From Melampsora larici-populina 98AG31 (Eukaryota > Basidiomycota > Pucciniomycetes > Pucciniales > Melampsoraceae): a stretch of 64,000 nucleotides of DNA. Shown piece after piece: positions 25,601-37,300 of the stretch; position 1 is the first letter of the stretch, and each line of letters begins with the position of its first letter. The position numbers were made by a program, and so were the translations under genes. The notes under the pieces were generated by a model. That model was not told the DNA's origin and ran no database searches. It was given only the letters and a program-made list of their open reading frames with translations. The stretch is from the NCBI RefSeq assembly GCF_000204055.1, contig NW_006768787.1, positions 488,309 through 552,308 on the forward strand. The letters are read 5' to 3'.

Positions 25601-25934
25601 TAAGTATACAATGGATTGCAAAAGCGAAATCATGCAAGAGTGTAGAAGAAATGGCATATGTAGGTTCCAAGTGAAGGACTTGAGTCTTGACCCTGCGCGT
25701 GCGGTACCGAAGGGCTTGGTGCGGGCACCCAGCAAACATCCCTCCACAAACAGCCGCTTGGATGTTTGGTTCGTGTCCCAGAGACTTGGGACCTCTTTAT
25801 ACCACCATCTGGCATCAATTGATAAAGCAATGGGTGTCTTCCTCACACGGGTCGGCCAGTTTCTTTCTCGCAAGCTCCTGCCTCACCAGAGCAGACTTTC
25901 TGATCTTTTCCAATGACTCGTAACCTTCTGGCGC

Positions 25935-26756
25935 TTGAGCTCAGACTGTCTTCTGCAATCTCCTGATCTTTCTACAGCTTACGGGTACGCAGATCACCGC
26001 TGGCACCGATCAGTCTGGAGCCAAGGAGCTTGTTCTGAAGGCTCGAGACCCTCCATCTCAAGCAATCGTGAGCCAATTTTCCATCTGTCCTTCACTTCCA
26101 GCGAGCCACTCAAGCATGGGATTTTTCAGGGGCTGTTGTTTGGCTCGATTCTCAATCCATGGGCTCCAAGCGATTGGGTAGAGGTTTCGGACCAAGTTCG
26201 TGGCGGATCCTCCACTGCGTTGCTTGACCTCCTTCAGCCGAATTTTCCAACCGCTGGCGTTTGTTTTCATGGCACACTCGATACCTTGACTCTCGGTGGC
26301 GCAGGTTTCGCGAGCCAAAGCTATGAAAAAAAGTTGCTTTCGTTCCCTCAAGATCGCTTCACTGGACTTGTTCTTGATGTGGGATTATCTCCTTCCAAAG
26401 ATACATCGAGTATCCGTACCTTCACCATCGTTCTCAAGAACGACCTTGCTGGACCCGACGTAGATGGACGGCGGCAGTCTACCCTTTCATACGAGTTTGA
26501 CTTCACTCTCCCTGCTACCAGTCCCACATCGGACACAGAACCTCCGCTTGATTGGGTGCTTTCAATACCAATCCCCTTCTCCGAGCTTCGGGCCACTTAT
26601 CGAGGAAGGCCTAAGCCTGACGCGAAAAAGTTTGACCCGTCGCATATCACCGCTCTGTCAATAATGTGTCGAAGTTTTTTTAACGAGCAAAGCGGTCCCT
26701 TTAGCCTTACAATCTTTCGAATCGGTTTCCTCTACTCTCAAGGTGCCAATGAATGA
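25935..26756 (+). CDS. CIA30-domain protein (complex I intermediate-associated 30 family)
   Basis: One uninterrupted frame of 273 codons. It carries the fungal CIA30 pattern in order: WAPSDWVEVSDQVRGGSST, then VCFHGTLDTLTLGGAGFASQ, then FTGLVLDVGL, STLSYEFDF, a WVLSIPIPFSELRATYRG block, and DPSHITALSIMCRSFF with FSLTIFRIGF. This family includes assembly factors of mitochondrial complex I and related stand-alone proteins. The start is unresolved: the frame opens at a TTG and has no Met before the domain, so a 5' exon is missing from my model (a possible acceptor, CTACAG, ends at 25975). It has no introns within the domain and is visibly richer in G+C than the flanking DNA. Confidence 0.75.
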   Translation: MSSDCLLQSPDLSTAYGYADHRWHRSVWSQGACSEGSRPSISSNREPIFHLSFTSSEPLKHGIFQGLLFGSILNPWAPSDWVEVSDQVRGGSSTALLDLLQPNFPTAGVCFHGTLDTLTLGGAGFASQSYEKKLLSFPQDRFTGLVLDVGLSPSKDTSSIRTFTIVLKNDLAGPDVDGRRQSTLSYEFDFTLPATSPTSDTEPPLDWVLSIPIPFSELRATYRGRPKPDAKKFDPSHITALSIMCRSFFNEQSGPFSLTIFRIGFLYSQGANE

Positions 26757-27827
26757 TCAAAAACCCAGCTCCTCGGAGTTGAGTGACCACCGAGGGAGAG
26801 GTCTGTCCTTAAAGGACCACTTAGTGCTAACGCCCGGGAACCGTGATATTTCGGGACTGAAATGTAACTATGTATCTTGTCAGCTCAAGATTTGTCAGCA
26901 AATAAACATCTGTGCAAGGTTTCACCGATGTGGCGATATGATGAGGCAATGTCAGAGGAAGTGATCGTCATCTACCCACATCTATCAATTTGGTCTGAGT
27001 GGAGGCAAGATCATACTAAAATAATTATACGCCTGCTTCAGCATTTGCCATCAGGTAAGCCACGACTAGCTCTGAAATCACCAGCTGTAAGTCGTGATTC
27101 AGGACCTCCTGATCAAGCATTTCATTGACCAGCATAAAGTACAGCACTTGCTTTGTTTGACGTTTGAGTCATTGGGGTAGGAAGGTACAGCACTTCCCTC
27201 ATAGTTGGCTTGGAGGCAACAATCCAAGGAGTTCTTGAACGGCAGCCTCAATGAACAGAGCACTCAAGATAAGGCAACATCAGCCCCAATTCCATACCTC
27301 AGTGTTATCCTTGAGGGACTCCTCCCCTGAGACAAAAAGTCAAGTCATTATGCCCTGCAAGGGAGTGATTTTGGCAGTGGATATCCTCTTCTAGAGGCCT
27401 TTCCACTATGGTGGCAACACATTGGAGGGATACTAAGTTGGAGGTAAAGCTACAAGATTTCAACATGTCCATCCATGATAATATGGAATGAAGTCTGATC
27501 AATGCCATTCATGTAATTTGGATAACTTTGCCATGTGGTAGAAAGCTGTTCTTTTCCATCTATTGCTAATGAATACAGAATTGCAGGTGAACTGGACAGT
27601 ATCACAAGTTAGTGATGTAAATATGCACTCAGGTTATGGATCACATAGGAGTGAACTGGAGAGGAAATACACCTGGTGGAAGGTGACACAAATGAATAAG
27701 TAAAGTGTCTGAGTGAAGAAAATAACCAAAACACACAGCCATTCTTTATATAGTGAACAGCTCTCTAGATATAGGTTTTGGAAACATATAGGTTTTGTGT
27801 CTCTCATTTGCCGCATTGAGAATAATC
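26757..27827. other. Intergenic, no gene seen
   Basis: About 1 kb downstream of the CIA30-domain ORF. No supported coding region or repeat boundary. Confidence 0.35.
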
Positions 27828-28450
27828 ACTGTAAACATCATTCAACTTCCCCAATTTGGCAGAGGAAAATGATTAATAGTACAGTTTTTCATAAAAGAAT
27901 CTAATACTGCACACCTGGGCCATTTCACCCACACTACATATGTGCAGCAAGCTAAGTCAATAGTTGTCTATCATGTACATACAGGTCTGCTCAGTTTTTT
28001 GCCCATCAGAATAAATAAATCACATGTTATACCACATGTAACTTTTTTGACTTTGAAATTTTTTTCCCAAAAATTCACTACATATAATTCTGTAGCTGCT
28101 CAGGCAATATTGTTGAAGCTATGTCTTAGTAACAGAAAGTGTGTTACATGCAGTTGAGTTGATGAGATCACACCAAAACATTGAGTCAGTGTATGTAGTC
28201 AATCTTTTGGAAGCTTTTTTCAATCTGAAAGAAGTTACAGCATGTATTACATATGAATAACTTGTCCTGATGAGCAGATAACTGAGCAGAACTGTATGTA
28301 CATGATAACCACATATTCACTGAGCCTGCTACACATATGTAGTGTGGGTGTTATGGCTCAGGTGTGGAGTGATAGACCATTTTATGACAAATCATACTCC
28401 CAATCATTTTTCCCTGCCCACTTGGGGAACCCGAATAATGTCTGCAGTGT
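27828..28450. repeat. Large imperfect foldback (inverted) repeat
   Basis: Two arms of about 263 bp, roughly 27828-28090 and 28187-28450, are inverted copies separated by about 96 bp. Landmarks: CACCCACACTACATATGTG in the left arm pairs with CACATATGTAGTGTGGGTG in the right; ATCATGTACATACAG pairs with CTGTATGTACATGAT; GGAAAATGATT pairs with AATCATTTTTCC. Arms are diverged by scattered substitutions and single-base indels. No ORF covers it. This is the layout of a foldback-type MITE; clear target duplications are not visible. Confidence 0.8.
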
Positions 28451-29656
28451 AATGGTAATGGGTGCTAGCATCATGGAACAAAAGATTTAGACACAGTATT
28501 TGTGTCAACACAGTAAAACAAACATAGCATGAATTTATTATAGTTGTTGGTGACACGTTATTAACAAATGGGAATGTGAATGTAATTCGGGCGGTAACAT
28601 TCTATGTGTAATTATACTAACGGGTCAGATCTTCCTTTTAACTTATAGCACCACAGCTCTTGACGTCATAAGCTGTTTACTGTTTTCCGAATTTCATTAC
28701 TCCATTCCCATAGTGTTTACAATCAAATTTCTCTTCAATTCAATCTCTTATTGTGTTATTTTTTGCACCCTTGCTCCCTTTGTCCCTACTTTGTTTGGTA
28801 TTTTGTTATTATTTATCTTTTCAGACGATGAAGATTTTTATTTTAACTAGTGGTTTAAGTTTATGAGGTTTACTCTTTATTTTTTAGTTTGTTATAGCAG
28901 TGTTTGTTACTTTTTTATTGTTTGAGTTGTTTAGTTTTTTAGTCATTGTTTCAGTCTAGGTCCGCTAGCCTCCCTGTAGGGTGTGCTTTTCAGTTATTAT
29001 CAGAAATTTATTCACCCTTGGCAATCTGCCTTGGGTTTTGCCCAAAACTCTTGCCCACTTTAGTATTTTTTTATACTAAGTATTGTAAGTTTGATAAGTT
29101 CACATTTCCACAGGCGGGTTTTTGCTTTTATTTGCAATAATTTTACAGTGAAAGGGGTCTTACTCTTGTCCAACTATCATCCTTCCCCATCATCACCTCT
29201 CAATTTATTAATGTCAACTTCTTTCAATACTTGCTGTTCATCAAAAACGGCTTTGACATCAAAACCTCCGGATACTACACCAGATTGCAAATTTACACCT
29301 GAGTTTAGAAAATTAAGAAAACACAGAAAATTATACACAAGGTGAAAGGGGTAAGAAAAATATGGAAAAATATGGGATACATCCCCCTATGTGTGCCCAT
29401 CATTTCATATATTTTTTCAGATTTTTACGGCAGCAGTGTATATCAGGTCAGAAACTCAGTTACTGTCCAAGACTGTCAGTCATTGAGGCATTAACCTTGT
29501 GAGAACAATAAAATTGTCAATTTTTACATCAAAATCTGTAATGTCTCCACATTTTGAATGCTACATTTTTATTCTACCACATACGCATTCTAATGAGTGG
29601 TGCGTCTCCAAAAACAAGTGAGGCACAGCAACCACAGTCCCCAAAAGCTAGAAAAG
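28451..29656. other. AT-rich intergenic sequence, no gene seen
   Basis: Strongly T-rich patches (about 28740-28950) and short frames only. No repeat ends or coding signal that I can support. Confidence 0.35.
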
Positions 29657-29661
29657 CTTAC

Positions 29662-30274
29662 GGCCTGCTTGGCTGGAACCCAAATACCGGTGTTTGGCAA
29701 CCATATTTGATTGGAAACCAAACACAGTATTTGATCAAATACCAATCCAATTTGGAGAACAGCCTCAAGGACATTTATCAAACCAGAAACTCTTTTTGCC
29801 CTTGATTGATCAAATTCATCATCTTCTACACAAAACACCAACCATGCTTTTATTCCCTTCAAACACCCCTTTCCTTCACTCAGCATTCTCTTCACTTGAA
29901 CTCAAGCCAATAACAACTCAAGGATGCTCTGATATCCTTTCGTAATGGGTTTCTTCACTGAAATCAACCATAAGTAGTGTACAAAAACAAAACAAAAAAC
30001 AATCCAGATTGTTGATGGCCATCATGTAAGATGGTTTAGAGACAAGAAAGAATTTGATTTTCAAAAAGATACCAAATTTGGGTACACTTGAAATGGTTAC
30101 CAAACAGTCAAATGACCATAAAAGAGGTCCACAACAGACCTGTTGACCTTTTTGGTTTACTGTTTGGTAATTGTATAACCAAAATTCAAACTTTTCACTC
30201 CACCCGTTGAAAAAGGGGCAAATTGAAATTTTGTTTTTGTGTAACAATATGGGGCTAAACCAGCCAAACGGGCC
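29662..30274. mobile_element. Non-autonomous DNA transposon with GGCC.G.TTGGCTGG ends
   Basis: The left end begins GGCCTGCTTGGCTGG and the right end, read inward, GGCCCGTTTGGCTGG (13 of 15 identical). The interior carries subterminal ACCAAAC/GTTTGG repeats on both sides and no transposase. The 5-bp sequence CTTAC precedes the left end (29657-29661). It is regenerated at the right end (C at 30275, TTA at 30276-30278, C at 30588) if the 306-bp MITE inserted there is removed with one TTA. Confidence 0.6.
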
Positions 30275-30278
30275 CTTA

Positions 30279-30584
30279 GAGCACCCACTATGGTGGGAGT
30301 GTTTTATTGTATAGTTTGCGTTCCTGAGAACGAAGTTTGATCATGCATGTTTTAACAAAGTTGGTAACCACATTAAACCCACTGTGGGATAATTTATTGT
30401 CTGCTTTCCGTAGTTCCTACAATAAATCAAGTCCTAGGCTTGCGTAGATCCAAGCACGTGGGGTGCAAGATTTAACGCAGCAGTACAGACCGCAAGCCTA
30501 AATCAAGTTCATAGTGGACCTGTGGGTATTTTAGTGTTACAGTAAAACTAAATCACCAAGTTAGCGCAACCATACTGGGTGCTC
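30279..30584 (-). mobile_element. 306-bp PIF/Harbinger-derived MITE, old copy
   Basis: Ends GAGCACCCACTATGG and CATACTGGGTGCTC, flanked by TTA at 30276-30278 and 30585-30587, the 3-bp target typical of PIF/Harbinger. It has exactly the length (306 bp) of the MITE at 58611-58916 and aligns with it in reverse orientation along its whole length. Many CG positions of the other copy read TG or CA here, for example TTTATTGT against TTTATCGT. Confidence 0.88.
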
Positions 30585-30587
30585 TTA

Positions 30588-30959
30588 CAAATCTTTGCTG
30601 CAATGGTTTTAGCATTCAGATGAAAACCATAGACCTAGTATACAACTTTCATAATCTGCAACTGCCAAATTGATCAGATGAAAATTGTTGTATTTGTGAG
30701 TGCTCAAAAGTTTCTGCCCAAGCCTTGGTAGTTTTTGACAAAATCTGAGTTTCTGACCAAATATACCCCAGAATCATTTTTCTTCAGAACATCTTCAAAA
30801 CTGCAGGTAAAGATATGAAAAAGTTTTAAGAATGATGGGACATCACCGGCGGATTAAACCATAATTTTATCAAATTTTTCCAACCTCTCACACAAATTTT
30901 CTATGACTTTTCTAGACTCCACAGGAAAGTACTGATTTGACATAGTGTGAGAATCAACA
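30588..30959. other. Intergenic, no gene seen
   Basis: Short sequence between the MITE and the hAT fragment. No supported feature. Confidence 0.35.
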
Positions 30960-31900
30960 CTTGTTGAAAATCATTACTTCTTTGAATAGATGGATCTCAG
31001 GTGAGCTTATTTAATCCTCAATTGTACTTTATGATTGAACTCAATGCATCATTGAGTCTCCTCATTCCTTCAACCCATGCCTGCATTGAATGCTTTGTTA
31101 AACTCCAGCCAGTTATTCACTATGTATGCAATGTAAACCCTGCCCTTGAATCCCTTTCACTTGATGACTTGGAGTGGGTCCTTGTTGAGACAATTGTCAA
31201 ATTTTTATCTCCCCTCACTCATGTCATTAAGGGGATTGAAGGTCACTTGTATACTACCTTTTCCAATGTTATGCCAGACTATCAATGGCTAGTGGAATGA
31301 CTCAAATTGGTGAGTTTTTTTATCTTTATTTTTATCTTTCAATTTCAAGTCACTAATGCCTGCATTTGATTTGTTGATCAAATCTTAGGCTTGGCACAAT
31401 TCCACCTGCCAGGAGTTGAAGGTTTTCATCATGTGGATGATGATGAAAATTGTCCATAATCAAGACACTGCTCAGAAGAACGCAGTGTACATCTGTGCTG
31501 CTATACTCAATCCTTGACCAAAACTTACTGCAGTCAAGGGTTCAACCATGGAGTCTCTTGGTTGGGGACCTGAAGACTTGATCAACCAACAAGTTCAAGC
31601 TGCCTTGCAAAACAACCTCAGCACTTCATTAAACACCACAAGACTATTCCTATCAAACATGAGGGCAACAAGTACTTAACTGCACCTCAAGAGGATGAGA
31701 GATGTGATTTCACTCACTACTGGAAGCTGAATAAATGTCACTGGCCCACTTTAGCACATATGGCCAAAGGTATGCTTGCTGTACCTGCCACTTGTGCACC
31801 ATCTGAGAGGAGTCTGCTGATATACGTGTCATGAGTGGCCACCATGCTTGCCTCAAGGCTTGAGTCTGTCTCAAAAGCTGTTCCAAGCAATTTTTATAGG
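30960..31900 (+). pseudogene. hAT transposase fragment, degenerate
   Basis: The open block 31001-31300 reads LDDLEWVLVETIVKFLSPLT, a conserved hAT stretch. Later blocks, broken by stops and frame changes, give KNAVYICAAILNP and then HYWKLNKCHWPTLAHMAKGM followed by VPATCAPSERS, the C-terminal hAT dimerisation region. The N-terminal BED finger and the first catalytic segment are absent. Remnant of a cut-and-paste transposon; not functional. Confidence 0.75.
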
Positions 31901-31990
31901 TTTTATTTTTCTCTCTTAATTATCATGACTTTATACAAGTAGTTATGATGACTTGATATTTAGTAGTTCTTAACACCATGTCAATATTTG

Positions 31991-32256
31991 TGTAGCATAT
32001 CGACGTGCACACATGGAGGGTTTTGAAACAAATCTCAAAGTCTTTTGGTCGGATTTAGACTGAGATTGCCGTTGAGCACCCTTTGTGAATAGTGATTTAT
32101 TCAAAGGATTTGCAGAATCCTTTGTGGTCAGCAGGAGTCAACTGACTTTCAACCTCCCAGGTGATAAGGGGAAGATGTGCTTGTTGTGGTACCTCTTTGA
32201 TGGGTCTTTACAGGGTCTAAGGAAAGTCTTTTGTGTGTGCACGTCGACATGCTACA
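31991..32256. mobile_element. Small inverted-repeat element (MITE-like)
   Basis: A 266-bp segment bounded by 23-bp inverted repeats beginning TGTAGCAT and containing CGACGTGCACACA, identical except one base. Both ends contain the palindromic core GTGCAC. No transposase and no clear target duplication. Confidence 0.6.
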
Positions 32257-32690
32257 AGGATATTTACATGGTGTAAGACTTTATATACATATACAAGTAG
32301 TTATCTGATGCCTCTATTATTGGAATAGTAGCTATAAATATCTAGTGGATGCATGTGACCTTGAAATTTATGCCAAAACTATGCCCCTTTCTAACATTTT
32401 TTGCACCCAAAAAAAGCCAGACCCCACTTGGTCCCAAGCCCCAGAGGTTGCAGCCACCGGGAGAGCTGTGACTGTCAGGACCCCTCACAACCCATGTAAT
32501 TATGGGTCATAACCCACTACGGAAAGGTTGGTCGCGACCTGTTGCATCACCTGTCTCAACTGTGGTCATCAGGCCATGAACAGGCAAACGACAGTACTGG
32601 TGACAATCATTGAAACATTTTACCCATTTCAATCTATTTCAATCCTTCAGTTACTTTCTACCACCAATGTAAAGAAGTGCCATTAACCTA
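32257..32690. other. Intergenic, no gene seen
   Basis: Probably decayed repeat DNA; no coding structure recognised. Confidence 0.3.
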
Positions 32691-33175
32691 TGGAAAATAT
32701 TTTAAACAAACTCAAATCTCATCAAGACAATCAGAACAAAGAGCTTCACTACTTTTTTCTGTTAGATCAAAATCATTTCATTTAAATCAGCACAAAACAA
32801 ATCAGATGATGATCATCATTTAGGGGATCAAGATTGGATCCATTCGATTCATCAATTAGCTTAGGTGATCTTAGATCAAGCTTATGCTACTCATCAAGAA
32901 TTCTTGATTCAAAGAAATTCAATTTTTGGTAGTAATAATCAAATGAATAGAGTCATTTGTAGGTTGGAGTTCTTTTATCAATGCTTGACTATTGCTGATT
33001 TGAATTTGAGGGCTTCTTTATAGACTAACCTTCATGATCTCTTTTATTGCTTTGAATAGCTTTGATTCCAGGTGTAGATTCATTGGTAAGAAAGATTCAA
33101 TCACATAGAAGAAGAGATACTGTTATTCTTGCTCTAGGAGCTGGAATTTTTACGCGGTTGTACTTTCACTAATGA
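32690..33175 (+). pseudogene. Gos1/GOSR1-like Golgi SNARE remnant
   Basis: Pieces in order read RQSEQRASLLFSVRSKSF, then ILDQAYATHQEFLIQRNSIF with GSNNQMNRVI, then after an intron-like gap LIPGVDSLVRKIQSHRRRD and TVILAL. This order matches the C-terminal half of Gos1-family Qb-SNAREs: linker, SNARE helix with a Gln-rich core, a 'IPGV.SL' turn, an Arg-rich juxtamembrane patch and the membrane anchor. An in-frame TAG precedes ILDQAY, one piece needs a frame change, and the anchor is cut short after TRLYFH. I call it a pseudogene or a translocated fragment. Confidence 0.65.
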
Positions 33176-33909
33176 CTTTTAAACAAAATGGGTTTATCAA
33201 AACATCAACTTTTTTAAAACTCTTTTTGGTCTTTTTTTCTCCATGCATTTCAAGAACTCTTATTTGTTGAATCACAGTCATTTGATTTCAATTTCCAACA
33301 GATTCTTCACACATGTATGCTTGTAACTTGTCTCCTTCTCTTGTCTATCTTTGTATTGTTAGTATATCAATTCTATATGTTTGATTCATTTGTGTCCAAA
33401 AAGAACACACCGGAACAACAACAAAAAACACAAGATAAAACCTTTGGATTAGTCAAATCATGTTTCTGTCCCTAATTTGAAAATTTTCACTCTGATACAA
33501 CAAAACTTGGAATTGATTTGAGATTACACTGAGATCTGAAAGAAGTCATACACACAGGTAAATACGTGATTGATTGGTCATTGTTCCCAGAGCCCGCGGA
33601 GGTACAAGGAAGTCCATTCAGTAGAGAGGTCAAATTCACAGGTGCAGTATGAGGTGTCACAGCTTAGACATGTGGCGTGTGGTAGCCACATGTCAGCTAG
33701 AAGAAGATGCCTCAGAAGGAAGTGAAAAGTTCTTCAGCACTTCCCCTTCCAAGCTCTCAGCTGAACTTCATCTGCACTAGAGAATTTGTCAAGCTGTCAT
33801 CTCTCTCACATTCTCATTTCTCTTTTATTTAGTTTAAATTTCTTTAAAAATCCCGCCCACCATCCCTGGGTTGAGGCAATACTGGAATCACTCCACTGTA
33901 AATTGTGCA
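33176..33909. other. Intergenic, no gene seen
   Basis: Between the SNARE remnant and the hAT element. No supported coding region; the last 30 bp contain an 11-bp inverted repeat (ATCACTCCACT) overlapping the presumed hAT boundary. Confidence 0.35.
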
Positions 33910-34343
33910 AGCGGAGCGGTAGTGGAGTGATTTTTGGGTCCGCTATAACCTCCACAATACTCAGCGGCGGCTGCGCAGCACAACCCCGGGTCGGACTTTC
34001 CCATAGCGGTAAAATCACACCGCAATCAGTCGGGGCTCGAGTTTTTCCGCTATATAGCGGTAAAAATACAAGCCCCGTCGCTGGCTCAAGTTACGCCACA
34101 ACCCTCTCTCCAGATCCTCAACGCCTCCACACCATATCAACCAGATCTTGAACAACGCACAGCCAATCAATCACCAACACAAGGGCCTTTCTTCTTTCTT
34201 CATCAGCGACTGGATTGTGGGTGCTCTGGTTAGGCCTAGGTAATATTCGATTGGGCCAGATTGTGGTAATAGTATCTGTAGGCTATTTATAAGGTGAGTC
34301 CTACCTTTCGATGATCGATCAAAGGCCTTCCTGTTCACTGATT

Positions 34344-37300
34344 ATGGCAAATTCCAAATCATCATCGCAGAAATCATCTTCCAATAGCCTTCAGGTGCCA
34401 AATCCTAGTAAACAATCCAGCTCTAGACAACTTCGACCACCCAGCCCTGCACGTTCACAGCCTGGTTTTGTAGTCCCTCCCAAGGACTCTAGAACTTCCA
34501 TTGTTGTTATCTCGTCAGCAGATTCTGAGGACGATCTTCCTGCCACTGCTTCTCTTTCTGATCGTCTCCCATCACCACGACCACCTCTCAAGAACCAAAC
34601 TGCCAACAAGAAGAAAGTAGCTCAAAAAAAATCAAAACCGACTGACAAAGGAAAAGTTTGTCTTGTTTATTTATCATCGATGAAGCTTTGTTATGAAATC
34701 TAATGATACTTTTTTACTTTAGGCTCGATCATGAACTAGTAAACGTGTTAGATCACCTTCAGCAAGGTCAAAAAGTGGCTCACCCCGACCAGCCAAGCAA
34801 ACAAATATGGATGTAAGTGTTTGTTCTTCCCTCAGATCATTGATATGAATAGCTGATTTGTTATATGTATGTAGCCGTTTGAAGTCCCTGACGGTGCGGA
34901 CTTGAGTCAAGGTTCTGATATTGAGATCATTGGGTCCAATATACCTTGGTACAATGCAGCTCGTAGTGCCAAAGTGAAAATACTTCTCTCGTACTTTCAT
35001 CCTCCTGATGTAAGTTTTCCCCAGCAATATCTTTCTCATATTTTCATTATTCAGGCTGATGTTAGGGATTTCTTCCAGGGTCTTGACTACAAGTGTCTTT
35101 GGTGTGGCCTGACCTTTAGGGTTGGACTTTGAGCATACTGGAACATGTGGGGACATCGTGATGGTGGTCCGAACCGTCCTTCTTGCAAGAGTCGAGCTCG
35201 AGCCATTGCATAAGGACTCGATCTTCCACCTACCTATGAAGAAAAAAACCCACCGGCTAACAATTCCACCTTAACCTCTTTCGTCTCTGGACCAACCTTC
35301 ACCGCTGAACTCTTGAACATGATGCTGGTCATCTGGATCATTCGACACGCCCTCCCATGGGCCCGATTTGAAGATCCAGCTTTGCGTGCCACTTTCTACA
35401 CGGTGAACCGTGGTGCTGTTGTTCGATCATCAACTTGGTCTGCCCAGCAATCTGTGCAGCTTTTTGCCGGCTTACACCACAAGGCAATCAACACATTGAA
35501 AGTGAGTATTGATATGTACTTTCATACTTATAGATTTTGGATTACTGCTGATGGGTTTTTTTTTCGATTTTATTAGGAAAACCAAGGCAAATTTTGCTTG
35601 ATTCATGACGTGTGGACAACCAAGGGGAACCGTTTTGCGTTTGTTGGTGCATCTGCCAACTATGTCGATAATGAATGGAATTATTGATCCACCCATCTGA
35701 CTCTCAAAATGGTGGCATGGCGCCATTTTGGGGCTCTACTAGCCAGACCAATCGGTCGCTTTCTAATCAGGCATGGCCTTCATAAAAAGATAAGCGTCTC
35801 CTCTTTCTTTGCTTATCTCCTTTCCACTTTTATCTTTTCATTCTTGCTCTTTTTCAATCTTATTAACCTTTTCCTTTTTTTCTTCTTCCTCTTCCTCACA
35901 TGTTAGCTCAAACGACCGATAGCGGAGGTAACAACGGTCCGATGGCTACTGAGCTCGAGGCAATGTTTGCAAGTGCTGAAGACCCGGCCAACTGGGATAG
36001 CTCCACCCATCATGTTAAATGTTACGCGCACAAGCTCAATCTTGTTGTTGGCCACGGTCTCAAAGTGATTGGACACAAGGTACTTATTGCAAAGCCCTCC
36101 ACCCCACATGGCTTTTCACTTCCAATCCCTGGTCTTGAGGTAAACGACGGCAAGGATGCCATCGAGTACAACAATTCAGACACCGAGTCGGAATCTGAAG
36201 ATGGCTTACCCGATTATCCTGACGGTGTTGATGACGAGGTTGAACATGACGATTGAAGGACTGAAAGTAGTGATAAAGAGGATGTGGTTGCTGTAGCACT
36301 TTCAAAGGTGAGTCTTCTCCTTTTGATCTTTTCTTTCATCAATAGCTCAACCATGCTAACAATAGATTTTATATTCTCTATTCTCTATTTAGATTGATAC
36401 TATCTCTGGGCAGATTTCTAGCAGCGCTGCTCGACGTAATGACTTCAAGACTCGTGCTGCTCGTATGGGTTACACTGGTCGAATGTTGAAACGACCTTGC
36501 AAGACTTGATTGAATAGCCATTACAAGAGTCGTAAGATCGCTTGTGAGGCGCAGGAGGTGGGTTTCTATCCTTTCTATGTTGTTTCTTCATTCAGACTTG
36601 CTTATCAAATTTATTTATAGGTAATCAATTCAATGACTGCAGCCGATCGTAAGGCATGCTTTTTCAAGGGTGTTACCATATCAGCTTCTGAATGGCATGC
36701 GGTAGAGATGGTAAACAAAGTATTAAAGGTAAGTCTTCCATCTTTTGTGTTGATGTTAATTGTAATTAACAACAAGGCTGACTTCATCTTCTGGTAGACT
36801 TTTGTTGATGCAACAGCTCGGGTCGAGGGCAACGGACCCACCGGATGTATACTCTTAGCAGAGTATAAACGTGTGATCACTGAACTCAAGGATCATCGAG
36901 GCGAAGCGAGCCTTTTCCCTAGTCTTGACCACGCCATTGATGTCATGATCAAATGGCTCAAAGATTACCAAGAAGAAGCGGCCAACTGTGAAGCAATTGT
37001 CCTTGCTACAATTCTAAACCCACGCTTTCGAGGCAAATTCTTTTCTCTCCACTATCCTGAGCACAAATACACTTCCCAGAACCTCATCGAGTCTGCCTTC
37101 AATGACATCTTGCAAGAAGCTGAAGTTAACGAGCCAACCCCACCTCCTCAAGAGATCAATGAATCTACCGAGCCCGACATATTCAATGTCTTTGGAGCCG
37201 CGAACAGTGGTACTTCCAAGCCTTTGACATCTGAACTCGACGCCTACTTATCAGGACAGTTCCCTATCAAAAAAGAACAAACTCCTCTCGAGTGGTGGAA

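Noticed and set aside
25611..25916. 101-codon ORF before the CIA30-domain frame as a possible first exon
   Set aside because: Different frame, no suitable donor and no similarity to a CIA30 N-terminus.
29554..29895. ORFs on both strands at the left of the GGCC-ended element
   Set aside because: They straddle the transposon border and follow its subterminal repeats.
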